DNA of 64,000 bases from Lactococcus lactis (GTDB lineage: Bacteria > Bacillota > Bacilli > Lactobacillales > Streptococcaceae), in assembly GCF_029023865.1 (NCBI RefSeq), contig NZ_CP118969.1:2454869-2518868 (forward strand). The letters are read 5' to 3'. Position numbers and translations under genes: made by a program. Positions 25,244 through 32,480 of this stretch are shown one piece after another (positions within the stretch are counted from its first letter, which is position 1; every line of letters starts with the position of its first letter). The notes beneath the pieces are model-generated. The model worked only from the letters and a program-made list of their open reading frames with translations, made no database searches and had not been told where the DNA came from.

Positions 25244-25565
25244 CTTACAGAAATTAGACCAAAACATTATTAAATTTCTTGCTGAACATCGAGGAATTGA
25301 CCGAGCTATCAAAGGTAGAAATTTAGCACAAAACCTTAACATTGATTTTCGTACCTTACAAGGTCGCATTGAGTACCTCCATAAGCAAGGTTGCGCCATT
25401 GGTTCAATTGATAACGGCTATTTTATTCCAACTAACGAAGACGAGCGCAGAGCTGGCATTATCAAGAAACAACGCACAGGCATAGCGATTAATAATGCAG
25501 TCAATGGCTATACGCTTGCAGAACTTGATTGGATTGACCAACTCTTTGAGGAGGTTGACTATTGA
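25230..25565 (+). CDS. Winged-helix-like element protein
   Basis: 111 residues; SD GGGGGT 7 nt before the ATG. Residues 1-70 (DLQKLDQNIIKFLAEHRG...KGRNLAQNLNIDFRTLQGRIEYLHKQG) resemble a winged helix-turn-helix used by phage replication-module regulators. It overlaps the primase start (TTGA) and probably belongs to the replication module. Confidence 0.65.
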   Translation: MKITDLQKLDQNIIKFLAEHRGIDRAIKGRNLAQNLNIDFRTLQGRIEYLHKQGCAIGSIDNGYFIPTNEDERRAGIIKKQRTGIAINNAVNGYTLAELDWIDQLFEEVDY

Positions 25566-26355
25566 CACCAAAAGAACAAGCCCTAAACTGTATTAATCGC
25601 GGTTTTTCTGTTATCGCTGGTTATCCCGCTGGAAAAAGCGAAAGGGCAATTATAAAGGGGAGTTCTTCAGGAAGTTTGATGAAATCACAGTAAGCGAATG
25701 GTTTGATGAAATACCGAACCGTAACATCATGATTAATCTTAGAAATAGCGGTTTGATTTGTATTGACTTAGACCAACACGAAAACGGACAGAATGGCAGA
25801 GCTGTATTCAGTCGCTTGTGGAATGAACATAGCGAGGGGGAAATATTAAGTACCTATGTCGAGAAGACACCAACAGGCAACGGCTTACACGTTTTCTTTA
25901 AAGTTCCCAAAGAGCTATTCAGTCAGCCGATTGTCAATGAACTAGCGGACGGCGTGGAGATAAAGACACACTTCACACCAATCTACCCAAGCAAACGCAC
26001 AGACGGCGATTATATCCCTTTGAATGATACAGAAACTAACGAGCCTTTAACTTTCGATAGTCTTTGCGATTGTCCTGACTGGTTACTTGAAATGATACAG
26101 CGACCACAAAAAAGACACAAGCCAACGTTAGGCAGTCGGACTTATGGCGCTGAAATGTGGGAGTTATTCAACCAAGGCGCACGAAAAGGCAACCGAAACA
26201 ATGACACGAACCGAATACTTCACTACTGGAGAAAAATCGGCATTGATAACAATCATTGCATGGACTTATTGCGAACCTTTAACAATCGAACCAGTCCGCC
26301 CTTACCTGATGACGAGCTGGCAACTATTTGGAAAAGTGTATTCAAGATGAAATAG
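25562..26355 (+). pseudogene. Prim-pol type DNA primase, frameshifted near its 5' end
   Basis: A TTG start (25562) with strong SD GAGGAGG opens a frame LTPKEQALNCINRGFSVIAGYPAGK, but after the A5 run at 25633-25637 it is out of frame and soon stops. Adding one A gives GKKRKGNYKGEFFRKFDE and joins the frame that continues to 26355. That frame has the primase-polymerase signature ICIDLDQH, then TPTGNGLHVFF and a C-terminal helical domain with NRNNDTNRILHYW. An intact protein would be about 264 residues. The remaining ATG (25729) would lose the N-terminus. Real mutation or sequencing error cannot be separated here. Confidence 0.75.
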
Positions 26356-26365
26356 AAAGGAAGTT

Positions 26366-28000
26366 ATGGCTGACCAATTAGATAAACTTGTGGCAGAAAC
26401 ACCACAAAGCAATATAAGAAGCCCCAAGCCTAAAGTAGAGGACTTCACAGATTATGGCGAAGACGGCAAAAAAGTCGTCAATATCGCAGGTTATCAAGAC
26501 AGTTTGACAGACTGGTTAGAACAAGAAAAAGAAATCATTAATCAGCCTGATTATGTCAAAGCAAACACTCAAACGCTTAGAGCGGTTAGAAAACTATTCT
26601 TTGAACACCGTAACTTATTTTTAAGCACACCTAAAGAGGACGGAAAGCCACCGAAATCATTAAGCCCTTTAGAAACAGCAAGAATCATCTATAAGACGCT
26701 AAAAGTCATCAAATTAGACCACCAAAGCGGACTGTTAGGCGTTTATAATCCTGAATTAGGGATATATGAAACAAATGAGAACTTCTTTCATCGGCTCATT
26801 TATTGGCTAGAGCCGTCATACAGTCAGGCACGGTCTAAAGAGGTTCTCTTTAAACTTGAAACCTTAGCAGAGGTTAAGCAACAAACCGCAGAAGCTCATT
26901 TAATCCCAGTAGCGAACGGCATTTTCAATAAGAAAACACAGCAATTAGAGCCATTTAGTCCTAAGTACGTCTTTACCTCAACCATTGCGACCAAGTACAA
27001 CGCTAAGGCTAAAGTACCCAATATTAACGGTTGGAACGTAGACGACTGGCTCAATGATTTAATGAGTGGAGATAAAGAACTTGCTAGCCTTTTATGGCAG
27101 ATTATTTCCGCAAGTACCAACGGCAACTATTCTTATCGTAAAGGCGTTTGGCTCGTCGGTAAAGGAAATGACGGCAAAGGGACATTTCAGAGCCTCATCA
27201 TGAACTTAATCGGACGTGAGAACGTCGCAAGTGTCAAAGCTGAACAGTTTTCTGAACGCTTTTCTCTTTCCCAAGTCGTTGGTAAAACTTGTATTATCGG
27301 AGATGATAGCCAAGTCAGTTACTTAGACAATGCAGGAAACTACTTTTCTGTAGTTACTGGCGACCCAGTACCGATTGAAGCGAAAGGAAAACAACCGACA
27401 CTAGCCGTCTTTAATAAATTAGTCATTCAATCCACTAACTTTTTACCGAAGTTTAGAAATAAGTCAAATGGAACTTATAGGCGTTTGCTTATTGTTCCCT
27501 TTAACAAGTCTTTCACGTCAGATAATGACAACTGGAAAATCAAAGATGATTATATTAAACGCAAAGACGTTTTAGAGTACGTGCTTAAAATCGCCTTATC
27601 ACTTAATTTTGATAAATTTGACGAACCAAAAGCCACACAAGGGCTGTTAAATGATTTTAAAATCTCTAATGACAATGTACTAGCCTTTGTAAATGATATG
27701 TTTGAGGAGTTCGTCAGTGATTTTCTACCAACCACCTTTATAAGCGCCTTATATCGTGCATGGTGTGAAGATGAGGGAGTGAAGCCCTTTACTAAGCGAG
27801 AGTTTGAGCTTAAATTACCTGACCATATTAAAGAAGAGTGGGAAAAAACAAGTAAAAGACCTCATACGGCAGGCTTTAACAGAGCGATTGACTTACACCG
27901 AGCCGAGGAATATGAGCTTTTTAGACGGCTATTTCATTGGGACGAAGACAAACAAAAAAAGGTCACTAAGGGTTATTTACGCAAGAAAAAGCGAAAATGA
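26366..28000 (+). CDS. D5/P4-type phage helicase (primase C-terminal family)
   Basis: The 544-residue protein carries a D5_N-like region (about 150-220) and a superfamily-3 helicase core: Walker A GKGNDGKGTFQSL (about 268), Walker B-like CIIGDD, and sensor NKLVIQSTNFLPKFRNKSNGTYRRLLIVPF. It would unwind DNA at the element's origin. SD AAGGAAG lies 6 nt before the ATG, 10 bp after the prim-pol frame. The iteron-like array follows its stop by 10 bp, the usual place for a satellite origin. Confidence 0.9.
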   Translation: MADQLDKLVAETPQSNIRSPKPKVEDFTDYGEDGKKVVNIAGYQDSLTDWLEQEKEIINQPDYVKANTQTLRAVRKLFFEHRNLFLSTPKEDGKPPKSLSPLETARIIYKTLKVIKLDHQSGLLGVYNPELGIYETNENFFHRLIYWLEPSYSQARSKEVLFKLETLAEVKQQTAEAHLIPVANGIFNKKTQQLEPFSPKYVFTSTIATKYNAKAKVPNINGWNVDDWLNDLMSGDKELASLLWQIISASTNGNYSYRKGVWLVGKGNDGKGTFQSLIMNLIGRENVASVKAEQFSERFSLSQVVGKTCIIGDDSQVSYLDNAGNYFSVVTGDPVPIEAKGKQPTLAVFNKLVIQSTNFLPKFRNKSNGTYRRLLIVPFNKSFTSDNDNWKIKDDYIKRKDVLEYVLKIALSLNFDKFDEPKATQGLLNDFKISNDNVLAFVNDMFEEFVSDFLPTTFISALYRAWCEDEGVKPFTKREFELKLPDHIKEEWEKTSKRPHTAGFNRAIDLHRAEEYELFRRLFHWDEDKQKKVTKGYLRKKKRK

Positions 28001-28010
28001 TACCGTACTT

Positions 28011-28089
28011 CGGTAACATGTTACCGTTAGCGGTAACAACTTAAACCGCGTGGTTAAGCTGTTTGTAGAGTTTTGTTACCGTGTTACCG
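28011..28089. other. Iteron-like array, probable replication origin of the element
   Basis: CGGTAACA occurs at 28011 and 28031 and inverted (TGTTACCG) at 28019, 28074 and 28082; the first pair forms the 16-bp palindrome CGGTAACATGTTACCG. TACCGTACTT occurs at both ends of the block (28001 and 28085). The position right after the helicase gene is typical of satellite and plasmid-like origins. A 10-codon ORF (28134-28163) with an SD follows; it looks like a remnant. Confidence 0.65.
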
Positions 28090-28214
28090 TACTTTTCCTA
28101 CTTCGCTAGGAATTTATCAGAGGAAATAAAAACATGAAAAAAGCACGCTGTCCGACAAAATGAATTTGCTGACAAAACTTAGTGAAGCTTAACATAAAAA
28201 AATAGGAGAAAAAA

Positions 28215-28421
28215 ATGAGCGATAAGGTAATTATGGTTTATACAGTAAATGATTCATCAGCATTTGTCTTTAATCAGACACTGGATAATATGAAAGTCAT
28301 TGGCAAATGGCAAGATGACCCTGACCAGTTATTTAAACTAGGCACTACCGTATTTAATGGAAGTCATGTTGTGGCGATTAAAGTCGCAAAACGTGGGCCA
28401 CTTGGTACAGTACCAGAATAA
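28215..28421 (+). CDS. Small element protein, unknown (68 residues)
   Basis: SD (AGGAG) 8 nt before ATG 28215; product begins MSDKVIMVYTVNDSSAF, with beta-like composition and no membrane segment. Not recognised. It lies just after the origin-like array. Confidence 0.55.
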   Translation: MSDKVIMVYTVNDSSAFVFNQTLDNMKVIGKWQDDPDQLFKLGTTVFNGSHVVAIKVAKRGPLGTVPE

Positions 28422-28434
28422 TAAAGGAGAGATA

Positions 28435-28482
28435 ATGAGGGCAAGACATCCACCAAAATCAGTTGTTTTAATTAATTTATAA
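28435..28482 (+). CDS. Very short ORF with strong SD (15 residues)
   Basis: MRARHPPKSVVLINL, SD AAAGGAGAG 3-8 nt upstream. It resembles the 9-residue MKKARCPTK ORF at 28134-28163, so these may be remnants of one small gene. Translation is possible but unproven. Confidence 0.3.
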   Translation: MRARHPPKSVVLINL

Positions 28483-28582
28483 AAACAGCTATCAACCTAA
28501 TAAACACAAGGGATTACAGGGACTATCAATAGTTCCGATTATAATATATATTTACTAACAAATAAATACAGGAGAAACCATA

Positions 28583-29158
28583 ATGAAAACATTTGAAGAA
28601 ATTGAAGCAGAACTTATCAATCAAAAAGACGGTAATTTATTGGAAATTGAGAAGTTTAAAAATAATAAAGAAAAAGCGGAAAGAGCCTTGAAAATCGCTA
28701 ATGAGGAATTAATCAAAGCCGAGGAGACCGCTGACTTAGTAGCTTATGATAAAGCCAAGGGGGATATTTCAACGTCTCAACACGCTATTGAATTGTATCA
28801 AAAACAGTTAGACAAATTGGAAAGCACTCCATTAGTAACCAAAGATGATTATAATCAATTGGTCTCAGATATTGAAAAGGCTGCCGATAAGTTACAAGAT
28901 GAGTTGAATATTAAGGGCGCTAAGCTAATGGCAGAACTCAAGGCATTGGCTGATGAATCTAATGCGGTCTACCATAAAGCTGATGAGTTGTTACGCATTG
29001 CACAATATGATGTTTATAAAGACGCCGATTGTTTAGTCGCGTCAAACGGTACCAGAATAACGCGAGCGGTAGAGTATAAACGCGCCGACACAGTCAGAAG
29101 CGTTTATAACTTTAAATATCTCGGTAACACATTTCTCAATGATATGACAGCAGAATAA
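28583..29158 (+). CDS. Coiled-coil element protein (191 residues)
   Basis: SD AGGAG 8 nt upstream. Residues 1-135 are charged heptad-like helix (MKTFEEIEAELINQKD...), the last 50 residues more mixed. No enzyme motif. It stands in the region where satellites often keep genes that interfere with or exploit a helper phage; a scaffold-like or capsid-related role is conceivable but unsupported. Confidence 0.6.
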   Translation: MKTFEEIEAELINQKDGNLLEIEKFKNNKEKAERALKIANEELIKAEETADLVAYDKAKGDISTSQHAIELYQKQLDKLESTPLVTKDDYNQLVSDIEKAADKLQDELNIKGAKLMAELKALADESNAVYHKADELLRIAQYDVYKDADCLVASNGTRITRAVEYKRADTVRSVYNFKYLGNTFLNDMTAE

Positions 29159-29170
29159 AAAGGGGACACC

Positions 29171-29533
29171 ATGATAGAAACAATCAAAGACAACCACCGA
29201 CAACATACAGGCAATTGGGTTGAGGACATCCGAAAAGGCGCAGAGATTGAACGCAAAGAAATAGATGAGACGAGCAGACAGCGGAGCAAAGAAGCCTTTG
29301 ACAAGATGAGAGATAAGGCGAACGCCGAACGTGATGAGATTAATGGATTGATGAAACAAGTTGCCGAAAGAAATTACAATGATAGTAAGTTAAAGCGTGA
29401 CAAAGAAATTAAAGTCGCTAAACAAAAAGCTATGCAACAGATTGAATCTGAATATGAAAGCAAGTACGGAGTCGATACCGACAAGACGGAACGAACTAAG
29501 CAAGCATGGAGCAACTTACTAAAAGGTTTATGA
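29171..29533 (+). CDS. Highly charged helical element protein (120 residues)
   Basis: Starts 12 bp after the previous gene. Nearly all residues are charged or polar and helical (VEDIRKGAEIERKEID...). It resembles coiled-coil scaffold or head-tail accessory proteins only in composition. Likely co-transcribed with the 191-residue protein. No family recognised. Confidence 0.6.
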   Translation: MIETIKDNHRQHTGNWVEDIRKGAEIERKEIDETSRQRSKEAFDKMRDKANAERDEINGLMKQVAERNYNDSKLKRDKEIKVAKQKAMQQIESEYESKYGVDTDKTERTKQAWSNLLKGL

Positions 29534-29671
29534 TTAATAAAAATAAATAAAAAAAATATTTATATTAATTTATTATTTATTAATTTTATTTTTTAAATTA
29601 ATTTATTATTTATTAATTTTATTTTTTAAATCTGAAAATATTTTTAAAGAAACTATGGGGGCATATCCCCC
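29533..29671. repeat. 99-bp pure A/T block with 33-bp tandem duplication, then GC-rich hairpin
   Basis: From about 29533 to 29631 there is no G or C. Inside it a 33-bp unit is repeated exactly (29565-29597 and 29598-29630). About 25 bp later GGGGG-catat-CCCCC (29657-29671) forms a hairpin, followed by an unusually GC-rich stretch to about 29706. No gene. Possible roles: packaging site, DNA unwinding or transcription insulation. Confidence 0.7.
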
Positions 29672-29758
29672 TCCCTCTGGGTCAGCTCGTACTTCACGCC
29701 GTCACTGTACATATTTTTTCTTGAGTATGTGTTTAACAAGCAGAAAGGAGGAAGAAAA

Positions 29759-29929
29759 ATGAGCGTTATTCGGTGCAAAACTTGCAAAAATTTGTTCAAT
29801 ACCGCCAAGCAAGAAAGATATTGTAGCGAAGAATGTAGAAAAGAAGCTCGTAAGAAAGTTCGTAAAAAATGGGAAACAAAGAATCCTGAATATATGAAAA
29901 ATTATATGCGAGGATATCGTGAAAAATAG
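29759..29929 (+). CDS. Small zinc-ribbon-like protein (56 residues)
   Basis: From ATG 29759 with SD AAAGGAGGA: MSVIRCKTCKNLFNTAKQ, then CSEEC. The two CxxC/CxxxC pairs suggest one zinc site; the tail is very basic (ARKKVRKKWE). A DNA- or RNA-binding role is likely. Similar small zinc ribbons sit near HNH/terminase regions of phages. A 10-codon upstream extension is less likely. Confidence 0.65.
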   Translation: MSVIRCKTCKNLFNTAKQERYCSEECRKEARKKVRKKWETKNPEYMKNYMRGYREK

Positions 29930-30009
29930 CCTTGTAAGTTTAGTTTCATCGCAATACAAAATATAAAACAAATAAAAAGTCCCCTAAAGGGCTATGATAT
30001 AATAGTAGT

Positions 30010-30054
30010 TAAGAAATCAGTTTTTAAAGCCCGTTCTCAGCGGGCTTTTTTGTT
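30010..30054 (+). ncRNA. Putative very short transcript near attR
   Basis: An extended -10 (TGATATAAT, TATAAT 29998-30003) is followed by about 20 nt and the terminator AAAGCCCG-ttctcag-CGGGCTTT with T6. The design is like units A-D at 19.8-20.2 kb. The rest of 30055-30425 has repeats (below) and no gene. Confidence 0.4.
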
Positions 30055-30291
30055 TGGAAGATTATATTATGAATGAACTAGAGTTTAATATCAGATTATA
30101 TCTCATTCTTACCTTTTTTTAGACTGATATATATAAAAAAATATATTAGACATATTTCAAAAAATATGAATCGCTCAACCGTGGGAATCTCAAAATATTT
30201 TTTTACGTTCGCTAAAAAAGAGACAAAATAAAAAAGCCGTATATCGTGGATATACAGCCCTTGCCTGACAAAAATTTGTTCATTTTTTTAA

Positions 30292-30335
30292 CGCTTTTTA
30301 CTACGTTCGTGTTTTTTTACGTTTTTTACTACGTT
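30292..30335. repeat. Right copies of the 19-bp repeat, possible integrase arm sites
   Basis: CGCTTTTTACTACGTTCGT at 30292-30310 is identical to 17544-17562; a related TTTTTTACTACGTTT follows at 30322-30335. They are 130-150 bp from attR. Confidence 0.6.
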
Positions 30336-30425
30336 TAAAAACATGTATATTGTGGTCTAATGGGTCATTTTTTATTGCATAATTGTATAAAACGATTTTC
30401 ATGCCCTCTGTTTCCCTCTAATGGT

Positions 30426-30470
30426 TTATAGGGATTCAATTGAACAATGAATACATTTTGGTGTTTCCAT
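30426..30470 (-). pseudogene. phnA: phnA 5' fragment (start codon and first 10 codons)
   Basis: ATG 30470 with SD AAAGGAGAG encodes METPKCIHCS before the repeat core, then four codons from the element and TAA. The CxxC pair fits the first half of the PhnA zinc ribbon. The rest of the gene is at 17156-17483. Confidence 0.82.
30440..30453. other. attR core of the integrated element
   Basis: TTGAACAATGAATA, identical to 17470-17483, lies inside the phnA start region. Confidence 0.88.
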
Positions 30471-30493
30471 CTTCTCTCCTTTATTAAATCAAA

Positions 30494-30519
30494 AAAAACC
30501 AGCCCGAAGACTGGTTTTT
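30494..30519 (-). terminator. gap terminator
   Basis: AAAAACCAG / CTGGTTTTT stem with an 8-nt loop, about 20 bp after the gap stop codon. Confidence 0.88.
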
Positions 30520-30539
30520 ATACCGTTAAAATCGGAAAA

Positions 30540-31550
30540 TTATTTAGCGATTTTAGCGAAGTATGCAAGTGTACGAACAAGGTTTGAAGTGTATGACATT
30601 TCGTTATCGTACCAAGATACAGTTTTAACAAGTTGAGCTCCATCAGCTGAAGTAACTTCAGTTTGAGTAGCATCAAAGAGTGAAGAGTTTGAGATACCAA
30701 CGATATCAGATGAAACGATTTGGTCTTCGTTGTAACCAAATGATTCATTTGAAGCAGCTTTCATAGCTGCGTTGATTTCGTCAACTGTAACTTCTTTGTT
30801 AAGGATAGTAACAAGTTCAGTCAATGAACCAGTTGGAACTGGTACACGTTGAGCATGTCCTTGAAGTTTACCTTGAAGTTCTGGCAATACAAGACCGATA
30901 GCTTTAGCAGCACCTGTTGAGTTAGGTACGATGTTTTCAGCTGCAGCACGTGCGCGACGGAAGTCTCCACCACGGTGTGGGCCATCAAGAGTCATTTGGT
31001 CACCAGTGTAACCGTGAACTGTAGTCATTGTACCAACTTTGATACCGAATTGTTTGTTCAAAGTATCAGCCATTGGAGCAAGACAGTTAGTTGTACATGA
31101 ACCAGCTGAAATTACTGTTTCAGTTCCATCAAGTACTTCGTGGTTAGTGTTGAAAACGATTGTTTTAACATCAGATCCACCAGGTGCAGTGATAACAACT
31201 TTTTTAGCACCGTTAGCGTGCAAGTGTTGTTCAGCTTTTTCTTTAGTTGCGAAGAAACCAGTTGCTTCAAGAACGATTTCTGCACCAACTTCAGCCCAGT
31301 TGATGTTAGCTGGGTTAGATTCAGCAGTAACTTTAACGAATTTACCGTTAACTTCAAAACCACCATCTTTAACTTCAACTTTACCATCAAAACGACCTTG
31401 AGTTGTATCGTATTTAAGCAAGTGAGCAAGCATTGCTGGATCTGTCAAGTCGTTGATTGCAACAACTTCAACACCTTCAACATTTTGAATACGACGGAAA
31501 GCAAGACGACCGATACGACCGAAACCGTTAATACCAACTTTAACTACCAT
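30540..31550 (-). CDS. gap: Glyceraldehyde-3-phosphate dehydrogenase
   Basis: The 336-residue protein has the NAD-binding start [18 protein letters not shown], the active-site [12 protein letters not shown] with the catalytic cysteine, and [16 protein letters not shown] near the end. It oxidises glyceraldehyde-3-phosphate to 1,3-bisphosphoglycerate with NAD+ in glycolysis. Codon use is strongly biased (GGT, AAC, GTT), fitting high expression. SD AAGGAGG precedes the ATG. Its promoter and two cre-like sites lie upstream. Confidence 0.97.
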   Translation of the reverse strand: MVVKVGINGFGRIGRLAFRRIQNVEGVEVVAINDLTDPAMLAHLLKYDTTQGRFDGKVEVKDGGFEVNGKFVKVTAESNPANINWAEVGAEIVLEATGFFATKEKAEQHLHANGAKKVVITAPGGSDVKTIVFNTNHEVLDGTETVISAGSCTTNCLAPMADTLNKQFGIKVGTMTTVHGYTGDQMTLDGPHRGGDFRRARAAAENIVPNSTGAAKAIGLVLPELQGKLQGHAQRVPVPTGSLTELVTILNKEVTVDEINAAMKAASNESFGYNEDQIVSSDIVGISNSSLFDATQTEVTSADGAQLVKTVSWYDNEMSYTSNLVRTLAYFAKIAK

Positions 31551-31635
31551 TAGTAGTTTCCTCCTTATAGGGATTAGATTTTATAAAAGGCTTACCTTTT
31601 AAATTGACTAAGTTAACAATTTAACTTACTCTTTT

Positions 31636-31730
31636 ATTTTAACACTTTTTTTAAAATTTGCAAACATAAACTCCCTTAGAAAGCGCTCTACAAAAGCAAA
31701 AGAAGTCCACTTCTCTTGAAAGCGTTTAAC
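31636..31730 (-). promoter_or_regulatory. gap promoter with two cre-like sites upstream
   Basis: Minus strand: TTGCAA (31658-31663), 16 bp, TAAAAT (31636-31641). Upstream are AGAAAGCGCTCTAC (31678-31691) and TGAAAGCGTTTAAC (31717-31730), each close to the CcpA cre consensus TGWAARCGYTWNCW. Sites upstream of -35 would fit activation by CcpA. Confidence 0.5.
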
Positions 31731-31830
31731 ATTAAAAAAGCTCGTACTTTTTAAGAATAGTTTCTTCTTCCACTTCTATAAAAAAGCAATAAAAAAAATT
31801 TACTGATGAAACGCTCAGCAAATTTATGAT

Positions 31831-32343
31831 TTATTTCTTACCAAATAAACGCCCAAAAAAGCCCTTATTATCAGTGGTTTTTAACTGTTCTTGCAAATCC
31901 GTAAAAAATTGTTTTTGATCTGTCAAAGCTTTTTCCATTAACTCTTGCTGTTTTTTAATCTGTACATCTTTTTCAGCAATTTGAGCATCTTTTACGTTTA
32001 ATTGTTGATCTTTGGAGATAAGTTGACTGTTTAAACGTTCAATCTCAGCGTTTTTATCTTTCATCAAAGCGCTAATCATTTCGTAAGCTGCGGATGTTGC
32101 ATCATCTGTCTTAAGCGCAACCTCAGAACCTTTGTCAGCATTTTCTTCCAGAACCTCTGCCTTGGCAGTCACCACTTTTCCGTATAGTCCCTCAAGTTCA
32201 TGAATTCCCTCGGCATTAACGACTGTTACATTCTTCTCATTTTTTTCAACAAATTTAGTATCTAGCGACTTAACACGTTTATTCATCGCTTGGCGAGTCA
32301 CTCCAAAAAGCTCTGCCAATTCACTTACTGTTTTAGTTTTCAT
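31831..32343 (-). CDS. RocS-like HTH/coiled-coil protein with C-terminal amphipathic helix
   Basis: From ATG 32343 (MKTKTVSELAELFGVTRQAM) the product has 170 residues: an N-terminal DNA-binding HTH (1-50), a long coiled coil (about 95-155) and a short basic-hydrophobic tail GFFGRLFGKK that could lie on the membrane. The same architecture is found in pneumococcal RocS, which links the nucleoid to the membrane and aids chromosome segregation, and in DUF536 plasmid proteins. The extended -10 TGGTATTAT lies 7 nt before this ATG with no clear SD, so the mRNA may be leaderless. A terminator (31792-31826) follows. Confidence 0.7.
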   Translation of the reverse strand: MKTKTVSELAELFGVTRQAMNKRVKSLDTKFVEKNEKNVTVVNAEGIHELEGLYGKVVTAKAEVLEENADKGSEVALKTDDATSAAYEMISALMKDKNAEIERLNSQLISKDQQLNVKDAQIAEKDVQIKKQQELMEKALTDQKQFFTDLQEQLKTTDNKGFFGRLFGKK

Positions 32344-32480
32344 ATCATCCATAATACCATATTTTCGGCTAATTATACAGACTTTTGTAAAAATTTTATT
32401 TGCATATCGTTCTAGGAATTATTAAAAATATATTATAATTATATTATAGTGTAAATTTCCAAAAGAAAGGGCTAAAAAAT

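Larger units (their letters stand above)
17470..30453. mobile_element. Phage-satellite-like integrated element (PICI-like), about 13 kb, in phnA
   Basis: The element is bounded by a 14-bp direct repeat that splits phnA. It starts with a tyrosine integrase at the left end, then a divergent repressor/Cro switch, Rha, a ribbon-helix-helix protein, a run of small overlapping ORFs, prim-pol plus D5-type helicase, an iteron-like origin, two coiled-coil ORFs and a small zinc-ribbon ORF near attR. No capsid, portal, tail, terminase large subunit, holin or lysin is seen. The size and order fit phage-inducible chromosomal islands; the small defective lactococcal prophages of about 15 kb are a known parallel. 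A remnant prophage is the alternative. Confidence 0.8.

Noticed and set aside
17470..30453. Complete inducible prophage
   Set aside because: No portal, large terminase, capsid, tail, holin or lysin gene among the ORFs in 13 kb.
30518..31553. Other long frames on both strands over the gap gene
   Set aside because: They mirror the codon bias of gap (third-position T/C/A) and lack SDs.
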